Assembly (NCBI GenBank): GCA_905614355.1
Contig: CAJQSN010000052.1
Span: 1-50,755 of the forward strand
Direction: 5' to 3'
DNA from: an uncultured Rhodospirillales bacterium
GTDB lineage: Bacteria > Pseudomonadota > Alphaproteobacteria > Rhodospirillales > UBA2165
Length of the DNA stretch: 50,755 nt
The notes beneath the pieces are model-generated. The model was not told where the DNA came from. It ran no database searches and saw nothing but the letters and a program-made list of their open reading frames with translations. Below are positions 1 through 8,277 of this stretch, piece by piece; within the stretch, counting starts at the first letter, position 1; the number at the start of each line of letters is the position of its first letter. Both the position numbers and the translations under genes were made by a program.

Positions 1-1
1 A

Positions 2-622
2 AATGAATACCCCGCATTACTATCAGAGGGGTTTGAGACATTTTTAGCATGTGTTTATGGCTTTGTTCTTTCTGTAGTCATTGGGATACCAATTGCTGTA
101 TTGATGACGGACTCAAAACCACTAAATCTTATGTTTTATCCTCTATTAATTGCTACACAATCTGTACCAAAGGTCGCAATTGCGCCTATACTATTAGTCT
201 GGTTTGGGACGGGAATTGAATCGAAATTAGCGATAGCATTTTTTATTTCTTTTTTCCCAATGATTGTTGATACTGCAACGGGTCTTCGTGCAACCCCTAA
301 AGAGTTGTTAGAGTTAGCTCGATCCTTAAAGTGTAGTTACTTCCAAATTTTTATTAAAATCAGATTTCCTTCAGCCTTACCCCATATTTTTTCAGGCGCG
401 AAAGTTGCCATTACACTGGCCGTAATAGGTGTTGTGATTGGCGAATTTGTTGGGGGATCTGATGGGCTGGGAAGCTTGTTGATGGTTGCTAATTCACAAA
501 TTAACGCTCCTTTAGCATGGGCTGCACTCGTCTTTCTTAGTTTTCTTGGAATTTTTTTATATATTTTGGTAGTTTTAGCTGAAAACTTATTAATTCCCTG
601 GAATAATATAAATTCAAAATAA
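2..622 (+). CDS. ABC transporter permease, NitT/TauT (SsuC/TauC) type, 5'-truncated by window edge
   Basis: The frame is open from the first bases of the window, so the N-terminus lies outside; about 206 residues remain. The visible part is a run of hydrophobic segments with the cytoplasmic EAA loop of binding-protein-dependent permeases (ELARSLKCSYFQIFIKIRFP, in the middle of the fragment). This loop docks the permease on its ATPase. The C-terminal GEFVGGSDGLGSLL stretch is typical of the nitrate/sulfonate/taurine/pyrimidine-precursor subfamily (BPD_transp_1). The substrate cannot be read from the permease. The cyclase-family hydrolase 23 bases downstream is probably co-transcribed and may act on the imported compound; that link is inference. 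The ATPase and binding protein are presumably upstream of the window. Confidence 0.88.
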   Translation, partial: NEYPALLSEGFETFLACVYGFVLSVVIGIPIAVLMTDSKPLNLMFYPLLIATQSVPKVAIAPILLVWFGTGIESKLAIAFFISFFPMIVDTATGLRATPKELLELARSLKCSYFQIFIKIRFPSALPHIFSGAKVAITLAVIGVVIGEFVGGSDGLGSLLMVANSQINAPLAWAALVFLSFLGIFLYILVVLAENLLIPWNNINSK

Positions 623-645
623 AAAAAAGAAAAGGGGAAATGGTC

Positions 646-1437
646 ATGGATCCATTAGAGTTGTTAAGTAAATTTTCCGAAGCAATTCAGTCCAAAAATA
701 TAGAAATTATAGACTTATCCCATACTCTTGGTCCAAATACACCCATGATAAAAGTACCTAAAGGGCATGGAAAAAATCCGCCTCCAGTTAGCCTCGAATA
801 TATATCAAACTATGCGGATGATGGTGGATTTTCAAGATGGAGTACATTAACTACCGCAGAACATGCGGGGACTCATTTTGATACACCAAGTCATTGGATA
901 TCAGGGCAAGATTTTGCCGATGGTAATACAGAGACAATTGCGGTGGATCGTTTTATAGCACCAGCCTGTGTTCTAGATTATTCTCATGAAGTAAAAAAAA
1001 ATCCAGATTTTATTCTGACTAAAGATCATATTATAAAGTGGGAAGATGAGAACGGTATTATCGAATCTGGGAGTTGGGTTCTTTTTCAAAGTGGCTGGAG
1101 TGAACGTTTTGAGGACCCAGATGCATTTCTCAATATGGATGCTAACGGTTGCCATTCGCCTGGTCCCGACCCCAAAGCAGTCAAATTGATGATTGAACGC
1201 AATGTATGTGGTTTTGGCACAGAAACTATTGGTACTGATTACGGCGCTGCTTCAAAGTTTGATCCGCCTTTTCCACTTCATTACTTTATGCACGGTGCAA
1301 ATAAATTTGGTCTAGCTAGTTTAAATAATCTCGATAAATTACCTCCAAAGGGGAGTGTCATTATTACTCCTCCGTTAAAAATAGTAAAGGGTAGCGGTAG
1401 TCCCTTGAGGGTTTTGGCTTTAATTCCCAACTCTTAG
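646..1437 (+). CDS. Cyclase family protein (kynurenine formamidase-like metal-dependent hydrolase)
   Basis: A protein of about 263 residues with the metal-binding signature of the cyclase/KynB family (PF04199), HAGTHFDTPSHW, near residue 73 from the second Met. In characterised members the His and Asp residues of this HxGTHxDxPxH motif bind Zn or Mn, and the enzymes hydrolyse amides or lactones such as N-formylkynurenine. Two ATGs are close together (640 and 646). The purine run AAGGGG ends at 637, only 2 nt from the first but 8 nt from the second, so 646 is the better start. It follows the ABC permease by 23 bases and probably shares its transcript. The specific substrate is unknown; many family members in transporter operons have no assigned reaction. 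Confidence 0.85.
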   Translation: MDPLELLSKFSEAIQSKNIEIIDLSHTLGPNTPMIKVPKGHGKNPPPVSLEYISNYADDGGFSRWSTLTTAEHAGTHFDTPSHWISGQDFADGNTETIAVDRFIAPACVLDYSHEVKKNPDFILTKDHIIKWEDENGIIESGSWVLFQSGWSERFEDPDAFLNMDANGCHSPGPDPKAVKLMIERNVCGFGTETIGTDYGAASKFDPPFPLHYFMHGANKFGLASLNNLDKLPPKGSVIITPPLKIVKGSGSPLRVLALIPNS

Positions 1438-1839
1438 GATGAGTTTTGAGAAGATTTTTTTATCTAATATAAATAGAGCCTAGTAATTTCAGTTTGAACG
1501 AATATGCTTGAAATAAAAGTGATCATTAGATTTATAGTATATTAGCCTTTTTATTATTGTGGTCTTATATAGTTCTATAATGTAGCTATTTCGGTCTAAA
1601 TTTTATGTATTGACGGGTCACGGTTCGAACCATAAGCTCAATATAGAATCTGATTTTCTTAAGGCTCCTTAATGACCGCCCAATGGCGTTCCCCCATTAT
1701 TATAATTTCTTCTGAATGCTAGAACCAACCCTTGTTAAGGACATCAGACCTTTAGACTAGGACCTTCCCTAATGTCATTTATGACTGATGCATCTGGTTC
1801 TAAGAATATTAGAAAAAGATAACGCAGACACTTCACTGT
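1438..1839. other. Convergent intergenic region, no gene seen
   Basis: About 400 AT-rich bases between the converging cyclase and amtB genes. I find no convincing ORF or RNA gene. It holds a short palindrome TTAAGG-CT-CCTTAA (1659-1672) and the nested inverted repeats listed separately at 1720-1802, which may help end transcription from either side. Confidence 0.5.
1720..1802. repeat. Nested inverted repeats, possible structured 3' end
   Basis: TAGAACCA (1720-1727) is complementary to TGGTTCTA (1795-1802). Inside it CATCAG (1742-1747) is complementary to CTGATG (1785-1790), and a small GTCAT-TT-ATGAC dyad lies at 1774-1785. The outer two stems are compatible in one fold; the inner dyad shares base 1785 with the second stem. 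There is no T-run typical of an intrinsic terminator. Position downstream of amtB (minus strand) suggests a 3' UTR structure, but this is unproven. Confidence 0.35.
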
Positions 1840-3141
1840 TTATTGTCCATGAATCATTTCTCCGTGTTGGTTTAGGTCTAGACCCTCGATTTCAGAATCC
1901 TTATCAACCCTGATACCTATAGTTTTATCAATTGCAAATATAATAATAGCGGTCGCTATGCCGCTCCAAATAATTGTAGCTGCAATCCCGTATAGTTGAG
2001 TACTGATTTGGCTAATATTTCCTTCAAGGGCTCCTGCAGTTCCGCCAATGGCTTCCACTGCAAAAACTCCTGTTAACACAGCGCCCGTGATACCACCCAG
2101 CCCGTGAATGGCAAACACATCGAAGCTGTCATCATATTTTAGCTTGTGTTTCAGAACCGTAGCTCCCCAGAAACATATTAACCCTGCCAAAATACCAATT
2201 GCTAGTGCACCCTTCGGCCCAACAAATCCCGCAGCAGGTGTGATTGCGACCAATCCGGCAACTGCACCAGAAACAATACCAAGGGCAGTTGGTTTTTTCT
2301 GAATGGACCATTCTATTAGCATCCATGCGAGGCCTCCGGCGGCTGCAGCTATTTGAGTTACTGTCATTGCCATTGCGGCACTTCCATTTGCACCCAACGC
2401 CGAACCAGCATTAAAGCCAAACCATCCAACCCATAATAGTGATCCACCTATTACAGTGAGAACTAGATTGTGTGGAGCTAGATTTTCTACACCATATCCC
2501 TTGCGTTTTCCAAGCATTATGCAAGCAACTAGTGCAGCAATACCAGAGTTAATGTGAACAACCGTACCGCCAGCAAAATCAAGTACGCCAGCTCCACTAA
2601 GGAAGCCTCCTCCCCATACCCAGAATGTGACTGGTGAATAAACAATAATTGACCAAAGTCCTACAAACCAGAGTAGTGCTGAAAACTTCATTCGTTCTGC
2701 AAGCGCCCCAGTTATAAGAGCCGCTGTGATAATTGCGAATGTCATTTGAAAAACTACGAATAACGAATCTGGAATAGTACCATTAACCGCACCAGTTGTT
2801 AAATGATTTAAGAAAGCTAAATCAAAATTTCCAATATAACTATTCTCACTTTTTGAAAATGCAAGGCTATAGCCTACCACCATCCAAATAATAGAAATAA
2901 GGCAGGTGATCGTAAAACTTTGTATCAAAACTGATAAAACGTTCTTTTTGCGAGCCATTCCAGCATAGAAAAGTGCGACGCCGGGGATGGTCATTAACAA
3001 TACAATTGCAGTCGAAGTTAGTAGCCAAGCTGTGTCACCTGTGTCTATTTTGGGTTTAGCCTCGGCGGCTAAGGCGGGATAAAAAATAAATAAGGTTGCA
3101 AGTCCCCCTAATAAGGGAAATATTTTTAATATTGTAGTCAT
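1840..3141 (-). CDS. amtB: Ammonium transporter AmtB
   Basis: A 433-residue Amt/Mep/Rh-family channel. An N-terminal hydrophobic segment (residues 5-25) ending in ALAAEA looks like a cleavable signal peptide, as in E. coli AmtB. It is followed by about 11 membrane helices. Family hallmarks include DFAGGTVVHINSGIAALVA in the pore region and the FAIHGLGGITGAVLTGVFA stretch with the second pore histidine. It conducts ammonium/ammonia across the inner membrane. The start has a good Shine-Dalgarno sequence (AGGAGT, 7 nt upstream). It lies 21 bases downstream of glnK, the normal glnK-amtB operon in which GlnK plugs the channel when nitrogen is plentiful. Expression is probably driven by the sigma-54-type promoter upstream of glnK. 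Confidence 0.97.
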   Translation of the reverse strand: MTTILKIFPLLGGLATLFIFYPALAAEAKPKIDTGDTAWLLTSTAIVLLMTIPGVALFYAGMARKKNVLSVLIQSFTITCLISIIWMVVGYSLAFSKSENSYIGNFDLAFLNHLTTGAVNGTIPDSLFVVFQMTFAIITAALITGALAERMKFSALLWFVGLWSIIVYSPVTFWVWGGGFLSGAGVLDFAGGTVVHINSGIAALVACIMLGKRKGYGVENLAPHNLVLTVIGGSLLWVGWFGFNAGSALGANGSAAMAMTVTQIAAAAGGLAWMLIEWSIQKKPTALGIVSGAVAGLVAITPAAGFVGPKGALAIGILAGLICFWGATVLKHKLKYDDSFDVFAIHGLGGITGAVLTGVFAVEAIGGTAGALEGNISQISTQLYGIAATIIWSGIATAIIIFAIDKTIGIRVDKDSEIEGLDLNQHGEMIHGQ

Positions 3142-3162
3142 TAAATTACTCCTAAAAAATAA

Positions 3163-3501
3163 TTATATTGCTTCATTACCCGTTTCGCCTGTTCTTATCC
3201 GGATGGTTTGATCTAGATCCAGAACAAAAATTTTACCATCACCAATATTGCCTGTTCTGGTAGATGAGGTGATAGCCTCTATTGTCGAATCTACTTGATC
3301 GTTGGTAACGGCAACCTCAATTTTTATTTTAGGAACAAAGCTAATTTCGTACTCTGCCCCTCGATAAATTTCAGTATGGCCCTTTTGGCGACCAAATCCT
3401 GACACTTCGCTTGTTGTCATCCCTTCAATTCCAATTTCTACTAAGACGGATCGGACATCTTGTAACTTTGACGGTTTGATAATCGCAGTAATGAGCTTCA
3501 T
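3163..3501 (-). CDS. glnK: Nitrogen regulatory protein P-II (GlnK)
   Basis: 112 residues, the standard P-II length. The T-loop motif IYRGAEYEISFVPKIKIE contains Tyr51, the uridylylation site in enterobacterial GlnB/GlnK, and Tyr46. The C-terminal half has GNIGDGKIFVLDLDQTIRIRTGE, the family's B/C-loop nucleotide-binding region. The protein senses 2-oxoglutarate, ATP/ADP and, through GlnD, glutamine. It regulates AmtB, glutamine synthetase adenylylation and the NtrBC system. It is the first gene of a two-gene operon with amtB, which argues for GlnK rather than a glnA-linked GlnB. A near-consensus sigma-54 promoter sits about 50 bases upstream of the start codon. Confidence 0.96.
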   Translation of the reverse strand: MKLITAIIKPSKLQDVRSVLVEIGIEGMTTSEVSGFGRQKGHTEIYRGAEYEISFVPKIKIEVAVTNDQVDSTIEAITSSTRTGNIGDGKIFVLDLDQTIRIRTGETGNEAI

Positions 3502-3838
3502 TTTGTGTAACCCTTTTTCTATTCGTTACTATAAACAATTTAAAGCTTTTCAAAATTCGTGCCAAAATTAGTATTCTAATAGAATCAAGGGTTTAGTTGA
3601 GTTGATTTTCTTCGTTAAATAATTTTATGTATAAAAAATATGCAATAATTTTAAACGACTAATTATTAGGCAAATATATTTTAGGCTTTTTATCTACCTA
3701 ACATTGCCTGACTTTATTTTATTAATTCAAATAGTTAACAGAGCAATATTGGTCCACCGTTGGTGTATCACCGTAAGAGCTATGTTATACTTAGTCCCCA
3801 GGGTTTAGCTTGCTATAGATATTAACCTATACAAAGGA
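3502..3838. other. Divergent promoter region between glnK and the multicopper oxidase
   Basis: About 340 very AT-rich bases with no ORF. It contains the sigma-54 site at 3550-3566 (minus strand), the weak CACC-GTT-GGTG dyad at 3755-3765 and presumably the promoter of the multicopper oxidase, for which I see no clear -35/-10 pair. Confidence 0.5.
3550..3566 (-). promoter_or_regulatory. Sigma-54 (RpoN) -24/-12 promoter for glnK-amtB
   Basis: Read on the minus strand the site is TTGGCACGAATTTTGAA. The RpoN consensus is YTGGCACGRNNNTTGCW. All fixed positions match except the C of the -12 TTGC, which is A. The predicted start point falls near 3540, leaving a leader of about 39 nt before the glnK ATG at 3501. 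NtrC-activated sigma-54 promoters upstream of glnK-amtB are well established in proteobacteria. A weak dyad CACC-GTT-GGTG at 3755-3765, about 220 bp upstream, could be part of an activator site, but the match to NtrC consensus is poor. Confidence 0.7.
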
Positions 3839-3844
3839 ATGCAG

Positions 3845-5239
3845 ATGAAGATTACCCGTAGAAATTTTATTGGGGGAATGGCAGTTACAAGCCTAATGGA
3901 TTTAGTGCCACAGGTTAGTAGCGCAAAAAATTTTGAAACTCAAAAAAATATAATTGCGGGTCCAGGACGTTCGCTACTTATGGATCCTGGAGATAAACTA
4001 ACAAACCTTTGGCTATATAATGGTTCTTTGCCGGGTCCAGAGTTAAGAATAAACGAAGGTGAAAATCTAAATATTCATTTTCGAAACCAGCTTACTGTTC
4101 CAACTACAATTCATTGGCATGGTGTAAAAGTCCCTAATGCTATGGATGGTGTAGCCGGTTTAACTCAGCCAGCGGTAGAGCCTGATGAAACATTCTCTTA
4201 TAAATTCAAAGTGTCTGAGCCTGGTACATATTGGTATCACGCACATACGATGGGTTGGGAACAAGTGGCTCGTGGCTTATACGGGGCGTTAATCGTTGAT
4301 GGGATAAAAGATTTTAAAGTTGATCATGATATAACCATGATGGTTGATGACTGGCGTTTGGATAAAGATGGCCAAATAGACGAAGCTTCAATGGGCAGTC
4401 TTCACGATTGGGCTCACCGTGGTAGATTAGGAAATTGGCTGACTGTTAATGGCAAATCCCAGTATAAAAGGTCGGTAAAATTTAATAGTCGTATAAGACT
4501 TAGGCTCATCAATGCTGCTAATGCCAGAATTTTAAAGTTGGAATTAACGGGGGGAGTAGGATTGCAGGTTAGCCTAGATGGCAACCCAAGTAATTTTACT
4601 TCTGTCAGTAAATTTGAAATTGCTCCCGCACAACGAATTGACTTAATAGTGGATGTTGGCACCAAACCAGTATTATTGCACGATTTAAGCTCGCGAGAAA
4701 AAATTCTTGCCGGCATTATAGAGCCAAGGTCAGAATTAGGGCAGGGGTTGGTAAACCGTGGTATACTTGAACCGAGTGGGTTAAAGGGTATCCCCCACAA
4801 TTTAAATAATGCGATACGTTTAAAGGTGCACATGCAAGGTGGTGCAATGGGAAACCTTTCACAAGCTAGATTTAAAGGCGAGAACCATACAATTCGTCAT
4901 CTAGCTCGAGTTGAAAAAAAAGTTTGGGCGTTTAATGGTGTCGTCGGTACTTACGAGCATGAGTTGGCAGAAGTAGCACGTGGTAAAGTTGTTATTCTTG
5001 AAGTGTTTAATGATACGTCGTGGCCTCATGCGATGCATTTACATGGCCATGATTTTTGGATACGAACCTCAAAACGATCGAATAATCACATTGATGTAAA
5101 GAGGGATACTTATTTGATGAGCCCGAAAGAAAAGGCTGAACTTATATTTTTGGCAGATAATCCCGGCCAATGGCTTCTTCATTGCCATATGTTGGAACAT
5201 ATGGCATCTGGAATGGTTGCTGTTATCTCTGTAGTATAA
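3845..5239 (+). CDS. Tat-exported multicopper oxidase
   Basis: About 464 residues. The N-terminus ITRRNFIGGMAVTSLM is a Tat signal (RRxFIG), so the folded, copper-loaded enzyme is exported to the periplasm. All four copper-ligand motifs are visible: HWHG and WYHAH in the first cupredoxin domain, HAMHLHGHDFW and HCHMLEHMASGM in the last. The final motif supplies the type 1 copper Cys and an axial Met. It resembles CumA/SufI-like and laccase-type three-domain oxidases and lacks the Met-rich insertion of CueO/CopA. The reaction is oxidation of a phenol, metal ion or Cu(I) with reduction of O2 to water; the substrate is not predictable. The ATG at 3845 is preferred over 3839 because AAAGGA directly abuts the latter. 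It appears monocistronic. Confidence 0.93.
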   Translation: MKITRRNFIGGMAVTSLMDLVPQVSSAKNFETQKNIIAGPGRSLLMDPGDKLTNLWLYNGSLPGPELRINEGENLNIHFRNQLTVPTTIHWHGVKVPNAMDGVAGLTQPAVEPDETFSYKFKVSEPGTYWYHAHTMGWEQVARGLYGALIVDGIKDFKVDHDITMMVDDWRLDKDGQIDEASMGSLHDWAHRGRLGNWLTVNGKSQYKRSVKFNSRIRLRLINAANARILKLELTGGVGLQVSLDGNPSNFTSVSKFEIAPAQRIDLIVDVGTKPVLLHDLSSREKILAGIIEPRSELGQGLVNRGILEPSGLKGIPHNLNNAIRLKVHMQGGAMGNLSQARFKGENHTIRHLARVEKKVWAFNGVVGTYEHELAEVARGKVVILEVFNDTSWPHAMHLHGHDFWIRTSKRSNNHIDVKRDTYLMSPKEKAELIFLADNPGQWLLHCHMLEHMASGMVAVISVV

Positions 5240-5422
5240 ACTTCCGTATCACCACATGGGTTTTGATATATTTTTTTGGTCAAGAAAATTTAGAATTATT
5301 GAATAAAAGGTTTATATAGTCTCATATGCGCTGTGTCGTTCTGAATTATACTTTCAATTAAATAAAATATTTGTGAAAGTATTGTATGATAAATACGTTA
5401 ACAGGCCTTGTAATTTGCGTAA

Positions 5423-6418
5423 CTAGCGATTTTGGATATTGGTCTGCGATATAACTTCTGGAATGCTTTTTGTGTTAATGGGTGCCACTAAATGAGTACC
5501 TGAAATACCTTCGATTTCTGACAATGTCTGAATTTGTTCAACACAAATTCTAATGCCCTCAGCTTTTTGGTCTCTCGCTTGCTCCATCCTATCTAAAACC
5601 TCATCTGGTATAATAACTCCTAACAAGTTATCTCGCATCCATCTTGCTGAACTTACCGAGAGTAAAGGTCCATTCCCAATTAAGAAAAACATATGTTCTG
5701 TTAGGCCTTCCTCTATGAGTAATTTTGCGTAAGAGCGAATGACCCTTATGTCATAACACAATTGAGTTTGCACAAATCGGGCGCCTACACGTTGTTTTTT
5801 CTTGATGTCTCGAACCCATTTCTCAGAAAATTCAGCCCTTGGTGCGTCAGTTATGCCAATGAAAAAATTTGTGGGAGTTGTAAGAGATTTAGTATTTGCC
5901 GAGATACCTTGGTCGGTTACTTTCATACTTTTGGATGGGATTATTCCTTTGGTCGTCATTTGATAAGCGATTTCAATTAATTCAAAGCTTTTTAAATCAA
6001 AAACTGGCATAGCCTCTGGTTGGTCTTCTTTCGCAGGATTGTCTTCATTGCGTATCAATAAATTGTGGATACCTAAAGCAGAAGCGCCTAACAGATCATT
6101 GAGTAATGCTATTCGGTTGCGATTTCGGCATGTGAATTGGGTGACAGATTCTATATCATTGGCTTGTAAAATTGATGAACTAGCAATACTGGATAGATGT
6201 ACGTTGGAGTTAGGCCCGCCCGTTACATTTATTGCATCGACCAGATTTTTTAATGGCTTGGCTCTTGCTAAAACGTCATCAGCGCAACCAGATACTGGTG
6301 AGGTAATTTCTGCCGTGATAGCAAACTGTCCCTCAAGAAGTCGCCGGACTAATTTGCTTTTTAATGGCGGGATGTAGTCATTTTCCATCTTATTAGTCCG
6401 GTTCAAAGGTGTGCTCAT
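5423..6418 (-). CDS. Methylenetetrahydrofolate reductase-like protein (MetF family)
   Basis: 331 residues with the TIM-barrel pattern of the MTHFR family: an N-terminal EITSP strand, the VDAINVTGGPNSNVHLSSIASSSIL segment, and the IHNLLIRNEDNPAKEDQPEAMPVFDLKSF region corresponding to the family's D-P sequence that contacts flavin. Later segments FFIGITDAPRAEF and GARFVQTQLCYD match the family's fold and folate site. It would reduce 5,10-methylene- to 5-methyl-tetrahydrofolate using FAD. It is more divergent than E. coli MetF and resembles the stand-alone MetF homologs of C1/demethylation pathways. The ATG overlaps the TGA of an upstream small ORF (ATGA at 6415-6418), supporting both the start and translational coupling. 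Confidence 0.85.
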   Translation of the reverse strand: MSTPLNRTNKMENDYIPPLKSKLVRRLLEGQFAITAEITSPVSGCADDVLARAKPLKNLVDAINVTGGPNSNVHLSSIASSSILQANDIESVTQFTCRNRNRIALLNDLLGASALGIHNLLIRNEDNPAKEDQPEAMPVFDLKSFELIEIAYQMTTKGIIPSKSMKVTDQGISANTKSLTTPTNFFIGITDAPRAEFSEKWVRDIKKKQRVGARFVQTQLCYDIRVIRSYAKLLIEEGLTEHMFFLIGNGPLLSVSSARWMRDNLLGVIIPDEVLDRMEQARDQKAEGIRICVEQIQTLSEIEGISGTHLVAPINTKSIPEVISQTNIQNR

Positions 6419-6558
6419 GCTTTTTCTCTGCCTGGAATTCTGTTATCTGTATTTGGCAGATAGGAGATGAACGTATAGACAAATACCCGTCGCCCGAAGG
6501 TACTATCGGTTATACTTCCGTCGCGATGATATTCGTTGATTTCAAATATGCTTTCCAA
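6415..6558 (-). CDS. Small ORF overlapping the metF start; possible non-ATG gene or 5'-decayed remnant
   Basis: The minus-strand frame ending in TGA at 6415-6417 is open back to a TAA just beyond 6606. It encodes a polar, coding-like tail containing EYHRDGSITDSTFGRR and FISYLPNTDNRIPGREKA. No ATG is in frame. The best start is TTG at 6558 (47 residues). The ORF ends in the four-base ATGA overlap with the MetF-like gene, which is unlikely by chance. I do not recognise the family. It may be a small translated partner, or the C-terminal remnant of a gene whose 5' part has decayed into the AT-rich region upstream. Confidence 0.4.
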   Translation of the reverse strand: MESIFEINEYHRDGSITDSTFGRRVFVYTFISYLPNTDNRIPGREKA

Positions 6559-7011
6559 TTGTTCGTTAACATAACAGCCCTGTTCTTTTTTTATAAAAAA
6601 TTTATTTTAGTTTTGCTTAAAAAAAGACGTTAACATAAAATCTATTTTTTTGTTAATATTATATTAGGATACATCTAATTATAAAAAATATAAATGAAAT
6701 CTCGTTGTCCAGATTGGTTTCTATGTTTTAAAATATTGAAAAATTCCCGCCACACCATTATTGATTTAAAAATAAATAAATACATGGCTGTTTTGCGTTT
6801 CTGGCAGATATTCATTGTTTTGCGTGGGATCGTTTCCGGCTACCGGGAGAGTATCCGGTAATGAGTACAAATAGTTAATTACCCAATTCATGTTATTATT
6901 AATATTAATTTCGATTAGAGTTAAGTGTTACTTAATCAACCACTTGGATATAACTCTGAATTTTTTTAATCAGTTTATTAAAATTGGCGATAATCATTAT
7001 AAGTTAGGTTA
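6559..7011. other. AT-rich intergenic region, nothing certain
   Basis: About 450 bases between the small ORF upstream of metF and the end of the glycosyltransferase gene. It is very AT-rich except for a patch at 6785-6865 containing a small ACCGG/CCGGT hairpin. A 41-residue minus-strand frame (6766-6891) crosses this patch but has no ribosome site or recognisable motif. Confidence 0.4.
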
Positions 7012-7692
7012 CTAATCTTTTCTGGCAAAAAGCATGTGCTCACGTTCTGTTGTCCATACATCTGAGTATCCGCAATTCTCGTATGCTGTATAATAAGGAC
7101 CACCAGAGGTAAAATGGAGGTTAGATATTTTATCAATCGTTTCTGCTGGATCATAATCAACGAGATGATTCCAGCGATGTGGAATAGTGCCAATTTGTTT
7201 TTCATCTGATAGCCAGCGAAAACAGTGAAGTTCTAATCCACTAGCTGTATTAATATATTCTGGTGTTAAATTTTGACATCTACGACAATTAAGTAACATG
7301 ACACTCGACCAATTTTTTTTTTCGTAAACTGTTTGCGCTTGGTTAAGAAATTTTCTTGTTTCTTTTGGGATGTGGTTATGCTTTACGCATTGCACGGTAA
7401 ACTTTTCATCACGAAGATCCCAAAGTTTTGAAATATCATCTAGCATTAGCATATCACAATCCATAAAAATTGCCCATCCATCGTAATTACATAAGTATGG
7501 AGTGAGAAAACGCGAAAATGAAAATTCGGTAGACTGAATATCCGAGCGGTCTCTCCACATCTGGGTCTTCAACTGCGACAAATTAATTGGTGTAATTGCT
7601 ACCGGTTGGCTAGACCTTACTTGGATGGAATGTGATAAAACATTATAGGCAACAGCCTCCCTTGGATCGTAACCGATAAAAATTTTTATCAC
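7012..7692 (-). CDS. Glycosyltransferase-like protein (GT8-like fold)
   Basis: 226 residues beginning with GTG (MIKIFIGYDPREAVAY). The stretch WAIFMDCDMLMLDDI carries a DxD motif (DCD) of the kind that binds Mn and the nucleotide-sugar in GT-A enzymes. The N-terminal FIGYDPRE and the middle SVMLLNCRRC segment fit the small GT8-like proteins found in marine bacteria, where an N-terminal strand is followed by transfer-site loops. No membrane segment is seen, so it is probably cytosolic. There is no polysaccharide cluster around it; it stands alone with long AT-rich flanks, so its acceptor is unknown. The start has a GGAAG sequence about 10 nt upstream. Confidence 0.7.
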   Translation of the reverse strand: MIKIFIGYDPREAVAYNVLSHSIQVRSSQPVAITPINLSQLKTQMWRDRSDIQSTEFSFSRFLTPYLCNYDGWAIFMDCDMLMLDDISKLWDLRDEKFTVQCVKHNHIPKETRKFLNQAQTVYEKKNWSSVMLLNCRRCQNLTPEYINTASGLELHCFRWLSDEKQIGTIPHRWNHLVDYDPAETIDKISNLHFTSGGPYYTAYENCGYSDVWTTEREHMLFARKD

Positions 7693-8277
7693 TAGCTTAT
7701 GCTTCCCGCGTATTTATAGATATAGTGTATAATATTTTCCACTTCACGGTAGTCCTATTTTTGTTAGAGCTCGATTCAAATATACCTAATTAGTTCAGTT
7801 AAAATCTAACCTTGCCCTAAGCTATTATCCACATTGGCTCTTATTAAACTGGTTATCGTTTATTCATCTATTGGTCAACAGACACCAGTTTCATACAAAG
7901 ATATAAGTTTTTATAATTCTACTTTGGACGTGGCCGTTCCAGGGTATCTATGAACAATATTGGTATTCACTATTATAAAAAATTATTGCTTATTGACGCG
8001 ATTATGGTTTTTCGAATAGACTTTTTTATCAATAAGAAGTTAAGAGTATATATCTGATATTTATGGTGCGGTAAGCGTGGTTTCTCACCTGAGTTGTTAA
8101 GTGAAGTTAGTTGGAGTTGATTTATCAATCATTAACTGGTTCACTTGATTAATGTGTTGTTTAGGTGTCTTGGCTGGTACTTTTTTTGTTAATGCAGCAC
8201 AGAATTAAAACGTAGGCCTGCATACTATAGTTTTTTAGGTCTACTAAAACATAATAAGTTTAGACAGGATGGTTTTC
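7693..8277. other. Long divergent intergenic region with an inverted repeat
   Basis: About 585 AT-rich bases between the glycosyltransferase and the molybdenum hydroxylase genes. I see no ORF or RNA gene. AAGTGAA (8099-8105) and TTCACTT (8140-8146) form a 7-bp inverted repeat with a 34-nt spacer, about 130 bases upstream of the iorA-like start; it might be part of a regulatory site. Confidence 0.4.

Noticed and set aside
1621-1632. GGTTCGAACC resembling a tRNA T-loop
   Set aside because: The flanks do not pair as a T-stem on either strand and no other cloverleaf part is present; it is a chance palindrome.
6766-6891. 41-residue minus-strand ORF downstream of the glycosyltransferase
   Set aside because: It has an ATG but no ribosome-binding site, no recognisable motif and an AT-rich C-terminus. 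Probably chance.
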